Assembly (NCBI GenBank): GCA_002900995.3
Contig: CM035304.1
Span: 3,132,823 to 3,196,822 of the forward strand
Reading direction: 5' to 3'
DNA: 64,000 bases
Source of the DNA: Ganoderma boninense
Lineage: Eukaryota; Basidiomycota; Agaricomycetes; Polyporales; Polyporaceae
Shown: one piece after another, positions 34,120-46,732 of the stretch
How the letters are laid out: each line of letters starts with the position of its first letter
How positions within the stretch are numbered: the first letter of the stretch is position 1
The notes under the pieces: generated by a model
The model's input: the letters and a program-made list of their open reading frames with translations, nothing else
Databases searched by the model: none
What the model was told of the DNA's origin: nothing
Translations under genes and position numbers: made by a program

Positions 34120-36551
34120 TGGATGTTAAGTATCCCCTCGCTTTCAATCTCCGTGCGCCGCTTTGAGCCAATGGGGATAGTCGATCCTACGTGGGGATGT
34201 CCTCCTTCGCAGGCACGTGTCCCCCCTACGGCTTCAGTTGTCATCGCCCTTGTCGAGCTTGGGCCATGCCGAGTGGACAAGGTGGTACAGATTGATCCGC
34301 CGAATGGCTTCGTGCGTCTCGACCTTCGCCGCGAATACCGACTGCTCGGTGCCGTCAGAGGGATCGGGAGCAATGTGTTCAGCCGTCTGGGCCTGAGACT
34401 CCTCTAATGTGACGGCAGCGGCGAGCACCTCGGGAGGTACAACGAAGGGGTCTGACAGGGCGCGCGTCTCTACGTGTACTGTTTTTACATCGTCCTTGGC
34501 ATAGAACGCCTGGAATGCTTTGAGAAGCTCATTGATGAGTTTGTTGATGGGATGGCCGGACTTCTCAGTGACGCTTTCAAGTTGGCGGCTCTCGGAGGCA
34601 CTTTTGTCGGAGTTGGGTGGTGTGGTCGACGGTGGTATGAAGAACAACAGTTGACGGGTCTTGTTATTGACGGCACTACTGCCAGTAATGGTGGTGATAT
34701 CCAAAATTCCCCGCTTGATAGCATTGTACTTCATGGGGCCGCAAGTGTAACCGGGATCGCCGTCCATGTAGTCGTTGAAATACTGGTGGAGGAAGGTTTC
34801 GACGAGTCTTCGGAAAGGTTGTGGGGCAGGAATCGAACCGCAACATAGATGAGGACGTGAAAGAAAGACTCCAAGTCGTCAGGGACCTCGATCCGTTTGG
34901 TGCATGACAGCAATCGATGTGCGGACATAAATTGCCAGGTGCCCTGGAGCCGGGCAATCAGTGCAATGAAGAGATTGGAAACGGTGGCAAAAGAACGTAC
35001 CGTTCGATCGAGTCGTAGCTCGCAGCCTTGGGTCTCTCTATCTAGATATTTCTTGGACAACTCCCAGTCGTTGAGAAGGTCCGTCCAGCCACTGGCCGCA
35101 GCCAGATACCGGAGGATGTTTCCGGCACCTAAGTCCCGATGGATGCAGCCTGCCGTACCAGCCCCGGGCCGTTCATGAGCTGTCAATGTAGATGAGCACA
35201 CAACAACACAAGATATCACACGGCAACTCATACCGGGGATGCGGCGGAACAAAGACCGCGTCCGCCGGGGGTTGTTCTCGAACAACGGGAACGGGTTGCC
35301 GACTTCTGCAGTGACAAGGCGGTAGTGCTGATGCGGCTTAAGAGGGTGTGCTTCTCGCGTCTCGGTTCCATGATGATCGGGCGACTTGTCGTACGACTGC
35401 GTGCTCTGTCCCAGGTCACCGTGACAGAGAACAGTGGGCACGGAAGGAACCTTCGCAGCGTTGAGGGCCTCCAGGATGTTCCCCTCCGTCTCCATCGCCT
35501 CATGATCGACGCGCCATATGTCTTTGAGGTATACGACTGTCGTCTTGTGGTCTGGCATCCCATCATCGCCGAGTGGCGCAGCGACGTAACCACGAGTCCC
35601 TCGGCCGATGACGCCGCCAGCGTAGAAATGGGGCTTGCCGACCGCAAACCAACGCTTGCCACCTGAGCCCTCGCTGGGTACCGAGAGCTTCCACCACGGC
35701 CACTCCTCATCGAGGGATTGGTTGAAGAGTTTCTGCATGTAGTCTTCTGGGTTCTTCTCAGTGGCTACGGTGCCGAGCTCCTTCAGCTGCATCCCAAGGG
35801 GGTCGTCGGGAAAGATACGAGACGCGGTGGGATCGTGGCCGCGGTTTATCGCCTGGAGCCCAGCATAGTCCAGGAAGAACTGGCTGAGGAGTGTGCCGCC
35901 ATCGGCGGTGGTGTAATCTATCTTCTCGGAGGCGACGATGCCAGAGCGATCGAAGTGGACGACGCGGGCGTACCTGCCAAGGAAGAGCACTACGAAGGCG
36001 AATGTGCGCTGCTGGTACTTGAAGACGAGCTCGACATGCGATATCATCTGGTCGAGCACTTGCCTACGTTCGACTACTAGTGTTTCGTTGTCAGTGGACG
36101 ATTCGTGGAAGGGGTCCTCGTTGACCGAGTCGAGCTTGCAGACGACGAGGAGATCGGCGAGGGTCCAGATCAGATACCTTGGCTCGTTGGAAGCGCCACA
36201 CTCCTCCCTCAGAGTTGGCATCGACCCAGAGGCGTACGTTCCGCAGATGACTGGCTGACTAAGGTTGCTTTGGTGGGTCATGAAAGTCATGCCAGTACGA
36301 GAGAACTCCCCAGATCTCGCGACACTTTCAGTCTGCAGTGCCACATGTGTGAATAAACGATGGCAGATCAGCAAAAATCGAATAGCACTCACAATGTAGT
36401 TGTATATCTTCGTTTCAGACGTAAATTCGGGGACGTTGGTGAAGATGTTGACGATTGCCTTGGAACTATAAGTGGCGGGATTCAAGAAGTTGTCCATCAT
36501 GATGTCCTGGAGCAGGACGACAGATGTCTTCTGACGCGTGAGGAATGGCAT
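34120..36551 (-). pseudogene. FunK1 kinase, decayed (copy b)
   Basis: Aligns along its length with the intact copies. It has an N-terminal region (IMMDNFLNPATYSSKAIVNI), the HVELVFKYQQRTFAFVVLFL core, [36 protein letters not shown], the catalytic loop GCIHRDLGAGNIL and [10 protein letters not shown]. Three intron positions match copy c, yet a single open frame runs through all three, because the introns are multiples of three and lack stops. Near 34812 one base is missing after FLPHNLSE. The tail then meets in-frame stops where copy c continues with GGYVPAKEN. The N-terminus upstream of MPFLTRQ (36551) no longer resembles other copies. I call it a pseudogene; a truncated kinase product is conceivable. 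Confidence 0.8.
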
Positions 36552-37168
36552 TTTCAGGAGCTCGTAATGTTCCAAAAGCTTGGTAGCGGCGTCGAATACA
36601 GAGGTACGTCGTGAGCCACACAACAACGGAGTGAGTCGCAAAAAACAGCGTACAAATTTGAGCGGTGGCGTTTGTGTCCAGGTAAAGTAGACTCTAGATA
36701 TTGGGTAATATGCATGGCACAGTGAGATATATAACGGAGGACGAAGGCAATTACAGGGGTCTGAGGGTGGTTGGGGCCAAGTTGGGAGGTAGTCAACCAT
36801 GTAAGCGCTCGAGACTCAGCATTTGAGAAGAGTGTTTTAGCGCTTAGTGAATTTGACTACAACTATAGCGCCACCCGTTCATCTTTCACCGGTCAAGGTC
36901 GCCCCCGACGCCGAGGAGGGATCCAACTAGTTCGCCATAGGAATAATGGTCTTTAAATCAAACGGAGACCTGCAGACGATCATATACGGAATGTTGTACA
37001 TGTAAGATTGACAAGTCGTTTTGTGGATTAAAACGGAACTTAGGACTACTAGACATCATGGGGAAGAACTCAATGAAAGGGAATACCATAAATTCGATCG
37101 CGCACAAAATACAACGTAGGGAACGCCACCTGCTCAGGATGAGCGAAGCATTGGGCTCGACCACGAGC
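36552..37168. other. Intergenic between FunK1 copies b and c
   Basis: Contains the degenerate 5' end of copy b and the 3' flank of copy c. No other gene seen. Confidence 0.5.
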
Positions 37169-39756
37169 TCAAGCCGCGCGGCTCCGCACTCGTTTGGACG
37201 TCGACCCCCCGCCATCTTGCGCGCCACGCTTTGAGCCGGTCAGGATGGCTGACCCCACGATGGTGTTCTCTTTGGCAGGGACGTATCCTCCTATCGGCTT
37301 CTTGTCGTCGCCCTTGTCCGCGTCAGGCCATCCCTCGCGGCGGAAGTGGCTCCACATGAGTTTCCGCATGGCAGCGTGTGTCTCGATTTTCTCCTCCAGT
37401 TTCGGCGCGGGCGTCGGAACGGGCTGGGCGGAGGTGGACTCTGAGTCGGCACCAGGCGCGGCGGCATCATCAGCAGCCTCGTCCTGCGTATTGACGAGAT
37501 CCGCAGCCATCGCTGCGATTGCGCTTGGGGGAAGTCTACTCAGTGCGGTATTGCCCAGTGCTTTCGGCTTCGGCTTCTGCACGGCGTCCTTGGCATAGAA
37601 CGCCTGAAAGGCTCTGAGGATATCGGAGATGAGATCGCCGATAGGGTGGGTAGCCCGCGCGACATCCTCCGTCATCTCGTCGTCGTCATCTTTGCTGTCT
37701 TCAGGGGAGGCGAACTGGGGCTGGAAGAACACAAGAGGCTCCTCCTTGTTGGACTCAGCGTCATCGCCGCTGCCGGTGATAAGGGTGAGATCGATAACAC
37801 CGCGCTTGATAGCCATGTACTTCACGGGGCCGCAAGTGAAGCCAGAGTCGCCATCAGTGTAGTCGTCGAAATAATAGCAGAGGAACTTCCCGACAAGTCT
37901 GTCGGCAAGATTGTGAGGAAGGAACCGAACGGCGAAGTATACTAGGACGTGGAAGAAAGACTCGAGGTCATCCGGGATCTCAATCGTTTTGAAGTTTTTC
38001 AGCAGCGCGTGCACGGACATGAACTGCCAGGTGCCCTAGATGTCGAGATATCAGCACCCTAAGCACACTGCGACGTTGGTGATGGAACGTACCGTTCGAT
38101 CGAGCTGTCGCCCACCAGCTTGAGTCTTCCCGCCTTTGCATTCCTTGGACAGTTCCCAGTCATTGAGCAGGCCGGCCCAATGGCCAGTGCCATCTCGATA
38201 GAGCAGGATGTTTCCGGCACTGATGTCGCGGTGAATGTACCCCGCGGCACAAGCCTGTTCGTGGGCTGTTCACGCATATGACATATGAGCACGCAAGAAA
38301 ACATAATGTGTGGCGGCACGTACCGGTGATGCAACATATCAAAGCCCAAACGAGCTCGATGCTGTTCGTAAACTCGGAGAGCGGCTTCCCAACTTCTGCA
38401 ACGACGATGCGGTAGTGTTGATGCGACTTCAGGGGGCACTTTTCACGAGTCTTGTCTTCGTGATAGTCGGGCCACCGGTCGTACGACTCCGTGTTCTGGC
38501 CCAGGTCGCCGTGATAAAGCAGAGTGGGTACGTACTGAACCTTGGCGGCGTTGAGGGCCTTCAGGATGGTCCCCTCCATCTCCATACCCTCGTGGTCCAC
38601 GCGCCAAGCGTCCTTGAGGTAGACGAACGCGGCCTTGGAATCGATTTCTTCGCCCTCGTCGTCGAGTGGCATCGCAACGTAGCCACGCGTGCCCCGGCCC
38701 GCGACGCCCCCAGCGTAGAAGTGGGGCTTGCCCACGGCGAACCACTTCGTCTTGTTGGACTCCTCGTCCTGCACTTCCAACTTCCACCACGGCCACTTCT
38801 CGTCGAGGGACTGGTTGAAGAGTTTCTGCACGTGGTCCTCGGGGTCCTTCTCGGCGGCAGCGGCCCCGTGCTCCTTCAGCTTCTCCCCAAGCGCGTCGGT
38901 GGGAGAGATACGGACCGCGGTGGAGTCGTGGCCACGCTTCGAGGCGCCGAGGCGGGCGTACCGGACGATGAACTCGGTGAGCTTAGAGCCATCTTTCTTA
39001 TCGTCCTTGTAAGCGATCTTCTCGGACGCGATGATGCCGGAGCGGTCGAAGCGCACGACACGGGCGTACTTGCCGAGGAAGAGGACCATGAAAACCGCCT
39101 CGCGCTGTTGGTACTTGAACGCGAGCTCGACGTACGACAGGATCTGGCCGAGCACCTCCCGGCGCTTCTCGGCCGTGACCTCGCCGCCCTCGGTAGAGTC
39201 GTCGAAGGGGTCCTGGCCGACGCCGTCGAGCTTGCACTCGATGAGGAGCTCGATGAGGGCCCATATCATACGCCGCGACTCCTCGCCGGACTCGAGGTAC
39301 TCTTCCTTCGGCGCCAGCTTTGAGGCGTACATGCCGCAGTCGATCGCCTGCTTGCTGTCGTCGTTCTTGTCAGGCTTGTGGGCCGTCGTCACGAACGCCG
39401 TGCGGCCGAACTGTCCGGAGGCATTGAGGGTCTTTGTCTGCGACGCGACGCGGGTAAGCAGACGAGGCAGCGAATGGATCACAACACGATGGGCTCACGA
39501 TGTAGTCGTACATCTCCCTCTCGGAGCTGAACTTCGGGACGTTGGTGAAGACGTTGGGAATCGCCTTGGAGCCCTTGGCAAGGGGAGTCAAGAAGTCGTC
39601 CATCATCGTCCCGAGCGGGACGATAGTCGCCTTTTTGCGCATGGTGGATCGCAGCTCGGCACGGGCGTCCTGCCTGGAGAACTTGCGAGTCGCAGCCGGA
39701 TTTTGACGGAGGGCTTTGGTAGGGGAGCTAGGTGTGGTATGAAATAAAGTGGACAT
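37169..39756 (-). CDS. FunK1-type protein kinase, intact (copy c)
   Basis: Exons 39499-39756, 38324-39437, 38093-38265 and 37169-38035 join in frame to 803 residues. FunK1 kinases are a fungal family related to eukaryotic protein kinases, with unknown targets. The N-terminal region ([20 protein letters not shown]) precedes the family's own N-terminal domain ([40 protein letters not shown]). The kinase part has [15 protein letters not shown] with catalytic Asp, [10 protein letters not shown] instead of DFG, and [12 protein letters not shown] with the substrate-lobe helix [18 protein letters not shown]. The C-terminus is acidic/Ala-rich then basic (SKRVRSRAA), plausibly a nuclear signal. Introns are 57-61 nt. 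Diverges from copy d, with the MITE-like element between their starts. Confidence 0.93.
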
Positions 39757-41404
39757 CGTAGGATGTGCGGCAGTAGGACAAACAGTCAGAGCAGGTGGTT
39801 GAGTTAGGAGGTGAGTCCAGCGGGGAGGCGGAAACACGAACGACGTACAAATTGAGGCTTATATATGTCCCCACGGACTGGCCGCGTGGCCTCTGGAAAG
39901 AACCGCAGCAAAGCAAAAAGGAAGTTCCAGGATAGAAAGAGGCCCTGATCAAAACCCGAACGGGAGGACAATGGCGGCCGAGTCGATCTGGGAGTGGTGG
40001 TTGAGCAAAGAGTACGTACATCCGGGATTCCCATTTTCCCATTCCCGATGTTGGAAGACGCCGGTACCCAATCCGGCAGGAGACATTAGCGCTGGTACGC
40101 ATCTCGGTTTACTTTCGGCCCCGCCTCCCCTCCTCTACAGTTGCTCTGGAAAATCACAGCTATATAGTGAAATTTGGACACTGAATATAGCCTGCAATTT
40201 TCTCTTACTTATCTGAAATAGTAGCAGTCTCTCGTTTTTGCCACTTGATACTCCATTTTTTTCACAAGTATGATGGTTCAGTGTAGTATTTTAATACCGC
40301 GCCCCACGTCTCGCAAGTTAGTAATGCCCCACTGTTGGCTGAGAGAGCACAGCGGCCCACTAAAAATTTTTAGGGTGTGTGTGCACTGAAGGTGCAATCC
40401 TTCTCTAATGACAAAATCTCTTTCAAGCTCCTTCTCCCGTCTGCTCAGCTAGAGCCATGGGGCTGATTCAACTTTAATAGAATTTTATATTAATAGTTTC
40501 GTGTCAGCGCGGCATACGTCTCTGAACCTTTCTCAGGCCTCCCTGAGTCTTAGTCTAAAAGATCTTGCCAAGTCCGAACGGAAAGACAAATGCTTATAGT
40601 AGCGATTTTTACGTTGAAACAAGTGTTCAAATCTCTGCACATTGGGCTTATTCAGTCTCAATATCCTTCGTGAGCACTTGCAAGTCTAGTGGCGGGCACT
40701 TAAGGCGCTAAAGTGTCTCGCGCGGTCCAATCAGGAGCGATGTTTGGGCGCCTTCGAAACGGCAGCCGCCAGCGGCAGTGTCGTGCCGCCATGCCGGTCC
40801 AGGCGCGGACAATGGGAATGGGAAAATGGGAATCCCCATTGTACGTACGCTCTCTGGTTGAGGGACAAAGTTCAACTGGCCAAGCGCTCGTGTCAACTTG
40901 CCGTGACATGCCATGTGCCTCCGATCCGGCACGCGGCATCACACCGCTTAATCCTTCGTTCCCCCCCTGCACCAAGCTCCTCGCTCAATTCTCTGGGCAT
41001 TGTCCTTCTTAGATTTCAACTGCACCGAACAGAAAACGAAAATATTACTGCACCCTGGTCATGCATCTCAAGAGCAGACTGTTGTGACGAGGGCCTGATG
41101 CTGGCGGGCGTGACGAACGTGTGGCGGTGCTCGTCCTTGAATTGTTCTTTCTCTAATCAACCTCCCATCGTGAGCCAGATTCTTATTGTTCCATTCGGAG
41201 ATGGGCCACTGAGCCACACGTTCCCATCTGAATCACTGGCAGTGCCCAACTTGTATATTAGTATATATTTGTTCTTCAAGTAGTTTTCTCCCTTAACAGG
41301 CCCAACCACCAAGTGCACATAATCCAGGTATGTTCGTCGTCGTCTCCTGCGCTTCCTCACCGACCTTTCTCTTTCTGCATCATCCACCTGTGACCATAGT
41401 TGCT
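39757..41404. promoter_or_regulatory. Shared upstream region of two divergent FunK1 genes
   Basis: 1.65 kb between divergent starts. About half is the MITE-like element at 40012-40848, which therefore lies about 255 bp upstream of copy c and 560 bp upstream of copy d. The interior is AT-rich. Any promoter elements here were inferred from position only. Confidence 0.5.
40012..40848. mobile_element. MITE-like element, 35-bp terminal inverted repeats
   Basis: Ends 40012-40046 and 40814-40848 are inverted repeats matching at 32 of 35 bases. Both start with GTACGTACA and end with GGGATTCCCATTTTCCCATTCCC after three mismatched bases. The 767 bp between has no open frame of note and is AT-rich. If the palindromic GTACGTAC is a target-site duplication rather than part of the repeat, the 8-bp size would suit hAT elements. 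No transposase was found in the window. Internal homology with other parts of the window was not seen. Confidence 0.65.
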
Positions 41405-44049
41405 ATGTCTTACATCGCCTCCAACGTACCCAGCTCCCCAATCAAGCTCCGTCCAGTCAACGGATCTGCCGCGACACTCGCCCGGAACAAGGTGGATGCG
41501 AGAGCTGAACTACGCACCATGGCACACGAGAAGGCGTACGTTTCTGACATAGACGCTTTCTTCGACAATTTCTTCCCTCCCAACACTTCGACTTCGAAGA
41601 AGGCCGTACCCAACATCTTTGATGGTGCCCCAACCACCTTCTCCTCCGAGAAGGCCATGTACAAGTGGCTCGTAAGTCATCACTCGCCAGATTCCACGCG
41701 ACGCGACTCCATACTCACATCAGCTTTTATTACAGTGTGATCGACTGAACTCCTCCGGACAGTTCAAGGGGAAGGTCTTCGTTACCACCGGGTACAAAGC
41801 CGACCCCAACGATGAGACGAAGCAGGCCATCGACTGTGGCATGTATCTCTCCGAGAACGCCCCCGCGAAGGGTTTGACGTCCCTCGGCGAAGAGTCTAGG
41901 CACAACATCTGGTCAGCTCTCGAGCTCGGCATCGAGTGCAAGCTCCACGACACCCCCGACCCAGGCACCGACCCCACCACCGATGGGGGCAAGGACATAT
42001 GGGCGCAGCTGCTCTCCTACGCCGCCCTCGTATTCAAGTTTCAGAAACGCCTCTTCCACTACATCGTCCTCTTCTTCGGCCGCTACGCGCGCATCTTCCG
42101 CTTCGACCACTCGGGCATCGTCGCCACGGAGAAGATTGACTACACCACTCCCGACGGTGGCGCACGCCTCACAGAGTTCTTCGTGCGCTACGGTCGTCTC
42201 CAGGCGAATAACCGTGGCCACGACCCCACCGCCACTCGCATTAACGTCCAGAACGTCCAGAAGAAGGACAAGGAGAGGGACCCGGGTTTGAATGAGCTCG
42301 CGGCGGAGATGCGTGAGTACGGGCAGAAGATCGCAGAGATGCGTCCCGAGGACCACGTCCCGCCGCTGTTCAACAAGACGCTCGACGAAGAGTGGCCGTG
42401 GTGGAGGCTCGAGGTGTACGACGAGGTCACGGACTCGTGTCAGTACTTCGCCGTCGGGAAACCTCACTTCTACTCTGGCGGCGTCGTGGGTCGCGGGACC
42501 CGCGGTTACATGCCGTCCCGCTCGACGCGAAGAACAAGCCCACGCCCCTCCGCATCGACAAGGACGGGAAGGTCATTCCACCCGACGAGGACGACGACCC
42601 CGCTCCCAATGTTCCCCGCGAGAAGTTGAAGGACGTGTACTTCGTGTACCTCAAGGACGCTTGGCGTGTCGATCATCCTGGAATTGAACAGGAAGGTGCC
42701 GTTCTCCTCGCTCTCAACCAGAAGAAGGTGCGATACGTTCCGACATTACTATTCCACGGCGATCTCGACCAGGATACGTTGTCGTACAACAACTGGAGCA
42801 CCTACCACCCCGACGAACAACTGCAGGTCTGTCCTCTGAAGGCGCACCAACACTACCGGCTTGTCGTTGCTGAGGTCGGCAAGTCGCTTTCGGAGTTTGC
42901 GAATGGCATGGAGCTCGTCGTGGCCATACTCTGTTGTGTGATAGGTAAGTCTGCGTGTAACTGGGTCCCTGATAGATGCTGATATACTTTCCCAGCCCAT
43001 AAGGAGGCATGTCAAGCAGGTTACATCCACAGAGACATCAGCGCAGGGAATATCCTTCTATATCCAGATGACAATGGCAACTATATTGGCTTGCTCAACG
43101 ACTGGGAGTTGTCGAGAGCCTATGCAGATGGGCAGACCGAAGTGGGGAACCGTCAGGTTGATAGAACTGTAAGTGTTTCCCCTCGCTGTCGATGAGCTCG
43201 TCGCCTCTGATATCAGTCGGGTATCTAGGGAACGTGGCAGTTCACTTCTGTACACGCCCTTATCGACCCCGGCAAGGTCATCATGATTCCGGACGATCTT
43301 GAATCACTCTTCCATGTACTTCTCTACTTCGCCATCCGCTTCATCCCCCACAATTGCACGTGCGCCGTTGGCCACCTGTTGGTCAGGTACTTTGACGACT
43401 ACACCGATGGCGCGGAGGGTCAATCATCTGGCTCATGAAGTACAACGCGATGCAACACGGAGAGGTCGACATCACCCTCATCACCAACAGCAAACAGAAA
43501 CTTGTTCTCGAATTCTACTCCCTAGGGAAGCGGCCAGTGGATTCCGCAAATGACGCTGATGCTACGCAGCCACTGAAGCGACACCCTCTCAATGCTCTTA
43601 TCGCTGAACTCCTCGGGTGGTTCAAGGCCTTGTACGCTCTAGACGATGTCAACAAGGACGACACAGAAGACGCGACATCTGCCGACGACTCTCCGTTCCT
43701 TCCGCCCCCATTGTTCCTGACGAAGGCGAGCTCTTCGACGCCTCCCAGCCCACAGTCGTCCGCTTCCGCCTCCGCGGCGTCCGCCACCAGGGATTCTCTA
43801 GCAGTCGCTGAGAAGCTCCGATCTCATGCTGCGATGGAGGCACTTCTTACCCACTACATCACGACAAAGAAGTGGCCTGCCGGGGACAAGGTCGCCGACA
43901 TGAGGCCCAAGGGCGGATTCATTCGGCCGAAGGACAACATCCCGGCCACTTCGACCAAGACTGGTTCAAAGGGCTCGAAACAAGCCTTGGAGGGCGCCGC
44001 AGGCTCGGAGCGCAGCTCGAAGCGTGTCCGGAGCAAGGCTCGCGCTTGA
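41405..44049 (+). CDS. FunK1-type protein kinase with two frameshifts (copy d)
   Basis: Exons 41405-41671, 41736-42944, 42996-43168 and 43229-44049. N-terminus MSYIASNVPSSPIKLRPVNG, core [40 protein letters not shown], catalytic loop [30 protein letters not shown], and a C-terminal Ser/Thr/Lys tail ending SKRVRSKARA. All three introns are canonical. Two single-base deletions break the frame, one near 42510-42520 after RGTRGY and one near 43421 after DDYTDGAEG. At the first spot the decayed copy f (near 60730) keeps the frame with CVAVSLDAE, which supports a real base loss or a sequencing error here. Otherwise unbroken, so function is undecided: active gene with assembly errors, or young pseudogene. 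Confidence 0.82.
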
Positions 44050-45031
44050 GTTCCGTTGTTGTCCGCGATGCCGTGTTATCTTCTGCGGGGACTATACTAT
44101 GTATATCCCAATGGTCGTTCAACGACGTGTCTCTATTGTTTTTCTGAGTCTTTAATCAATTCATTCCGAGTACGAGGTCGATGTCACACACTGAGCTCTT
44201 TCGTTCTAGTAGTGACTAGAAGTGAAGGCTCGAGCTACTGTCACTTCCCGGTAACAGACCTCTGGAAGTAAGTAGTGCAATGAGAATAAGAAACCCGAAC
44301 TTGACAGAACATAATGAAACGAGGAGCTGTCGCCGCTAGTGCCTGCTGTCGTCACTGTTACAGTCGTCTGAGCCCTCTGTCGCCCCCTTGTGCGCCCTTG
44401 CCCTCGTCATGTTCGAAAGGTGCATCGGGAACTTGCAGCGTGCAGTGCTAAGGACCGGCTCTGTTTCGTCGGCGATCCTCGATCCCCTCTCTACGCGAGC
44501 GCGGCTTGGATCTCTTGTCCCCGGTCTGCCGGCTCCACCCCTGTATCACCGTGTCATGGCGTGCGGCCCAGGTGCTGACGAAGATAGAGCGACGCGGAGT
44601 GAACGTGGTCGGGCTTGTACAGAGGCACGTCCCCGAAGAAAAGCAAGCTGCCGTCTTTTGGAGGCACGTCGCGAGCTCATCGTCGTTGTCCCACAACGGC
44701 GGGAGACGAAGGCAAGGTACGGAAACGAGACCTCAGAGCCCTCAATCGACAGCGGACTGAAGGATGTCAGATGTTATGCATGCGTGCGCACCTCGTCGCG
44801 ATGACAGTCCTCGTCGGCGAGCCCAGTGGACAGTCAGGGGAAGGCATCCGTGGCGGTCAATGGAGCCCTCATAATTCGAACATTTCACTGTGACGCGTGC
44901 ACAAATCGTGCGCCTTGCTCGCCCAGCATCCAGTTCCACTGCAGTGGGAGAAAACAGTCAAGTTACACGCTCTTCGAGGCACAGACAAAAACAGACCATC
45001 TTGCTATTGTACATAGCCAACGCATTCTCCT
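44050..45031. other. Convergent intergenic region
   Basis: Lies between copy d and DUF4419-A. The part from about 44890 on resembles the 3' flank of DUF4419-B (56031-56142), so it belongs to the duplicated unit. Confidence 0.55.
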
Positions 45032-46732
45032 TCACTTCTTCTCGAATATAAACCAGTGCGCCTCCGGGCTGACCGTATCGATCTTGACGCCACCCGGGGA
45101 GGCCGAGGCGGCGAACGCGACGTGGCCCGCGACCATCTTGCATCTGAGCTTGTTGCCATTGTCGTCGACCGTCACGTCGACCTCGGCGTACCCGGGCGGG
45201 ATGCTCGACACGGGCACATCGAAGAACCGGACGCCGTCGAGCGTGTACGCGGGGCTGTCGTAGCCCGCCGGGCCTGCAAGGTGCGTAGCGTAGAAATTGT
45301 CAGCGTACTCGTACCGCGCGTCGTAAAGTTCAGGCAAACGCAAAAGTGGGAGGCTGACCCGGTATCATAACGCTCCCTTCTTCGGACGGCGCTTTTGTGT
45401 TGCTCGCGGTTTCCGGGGCTGTGTCCTCGGTAGCGGACCCGCCCGTGGAGGCCTTCTCTTGAAGCTTCGGCATGGGCGACTTGGAATGCCTCCGTAGCCA
45501 CTTCGGGATGACCTTGTCCAGACGTTTCGCGGCTGGCGAAGGAGCAGGGGCAGTAGACGCAGTCGTGTACGCAGGCTGAGAGGAAGCGGTGAACGCCGAC
45601 GGATCCGCGTTGGGCGGAAGGATCGGTACGTATTCGGGCTTGACAGGGATGTTCTGCGGGAGGTCTCCGCCCTTCCACTGTCCCTTGTTCGACCACACGC
45701 AGAAGCCCGTGATCCACCCGCTGAGGTCGTCTTTCCCGCAGAGCGAGTTGGCGCGGTACATGATGTGCTTCCAGAACGCCTCGTCGGGCGGGCCGTCGAA
45801 CGCGGTGACGAACCGGCGGATGATGGGGCGGAGCATCTCCGCCCAGACGGCCGGCTCCTTGCCCAGGTCGTAGAGACGCCAGAGCCGCCGGTAGATCTCC
45901 TCCCAGTCGGACCGCTCGCCTTCGAGCGTGATGGACGGGATGCCGCAGACGATGCAGATGATATACTCGAAATACCTGTGTGAGCGGGGTCAGTTTGGTG
46001 CTATGGGGATTGTGGTTGAAAAGCGGGCGTACTCCTTCAGGGTCGCCATCATGACGACTGAGCAGACCGTGGTATCCTTCACAGTCGTCGTGGTGAAATT
46101 GGGGAGGATCCATTCAACCAAGGTGTCGTCGACCACCTGCAACGTCGTTTTTGAGCAAATATTGCACGCGACAGGATGGCCGTTGACGCACGTTCTCGTG
46201 GATCCGCTTGGTGAAGGTCTGAGCAAGTTTCGCATAGTTGACTGTGTAGCGATCCCCGACGGTCTTCACTATGAGTCTCTTCTTCCCTTTGTGAGCAACA
46301 AAGAGGGGACGCAGCTCTTCAGCGTGGGCGTTGATACTAGGGCGGTATAAGAAGGCTGAATTTTGGTTATGAGAGTAACTTGTAAGGTGTACGTACTAGA
46401 AGTTCAGCTGGACCAGGATTGCCAGCCAGACGTCATCAGGTCTATGTATGCGCCATTAGACAGGGCTGTTGATCAATCCATAGGACGACGAACCGAATAC
46501 GGAGATGGTGGTGCGACCCATAAGCCTCTAAGGCTGCGTAGACGAAACCGTTGCTGTTGGGGCACATTTTCGTTAGGTTGTCGCCTTCGATGGAGCTCTG
46601 CAGAAGCTCTTTGCAACGTGAGTCCTGGATCTTGCAGGCTTTCTCAAGGAAGGCCTGCGCGTGTCTGGGACCGTCCTTGGGTAAACGTACAGCGTTCGCA
46701 GGATGTGAAGCGACCTGGAACGTGACTGGCAT
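45032..46732 (-). CDS. DUF4419 protein, intact (DUF4419-A)
   Basis: Exons 46494-46732, 46397-46441, 46192-46336, 46033-46136, 45359-45975 and 45032-45273 join in frame to 463 residues. The DUF4419 signature is complete: GFVYAALEAYGSHHHLRIRP with DDVWLAILVQLNFYINAHAE, LRPLFVAHKGKKRLIV, HENVVVDDTLVEWILPNFTT with SVVMMATLKEYFEY, GIPSITLEGERSDWEEIYRR, AEMLRPIIRRFVTAFDG, DDLSGWITGFCVWSNKGQW, and the C-terminal TLDGVRFFDVPVSSIPPGYA with MVAGHVAFAAS. The function of the family is unknown. Between the WITGFC and LDGV blocks is a Pro/Ala/Ser-rich linker of about 130 residues containing a basic motif KRLDKVIPKWLRRHSKSPMP. Divergently paired with CPO-1 about 820 bp away. Copies B and C share exon positions. 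Confidence 0.93.

Noticed and set aside
38310..39323. 337-codon plus-strand frame over FunK1 copy c
   Set aside because: Antisense shadow of kinase exon 2.
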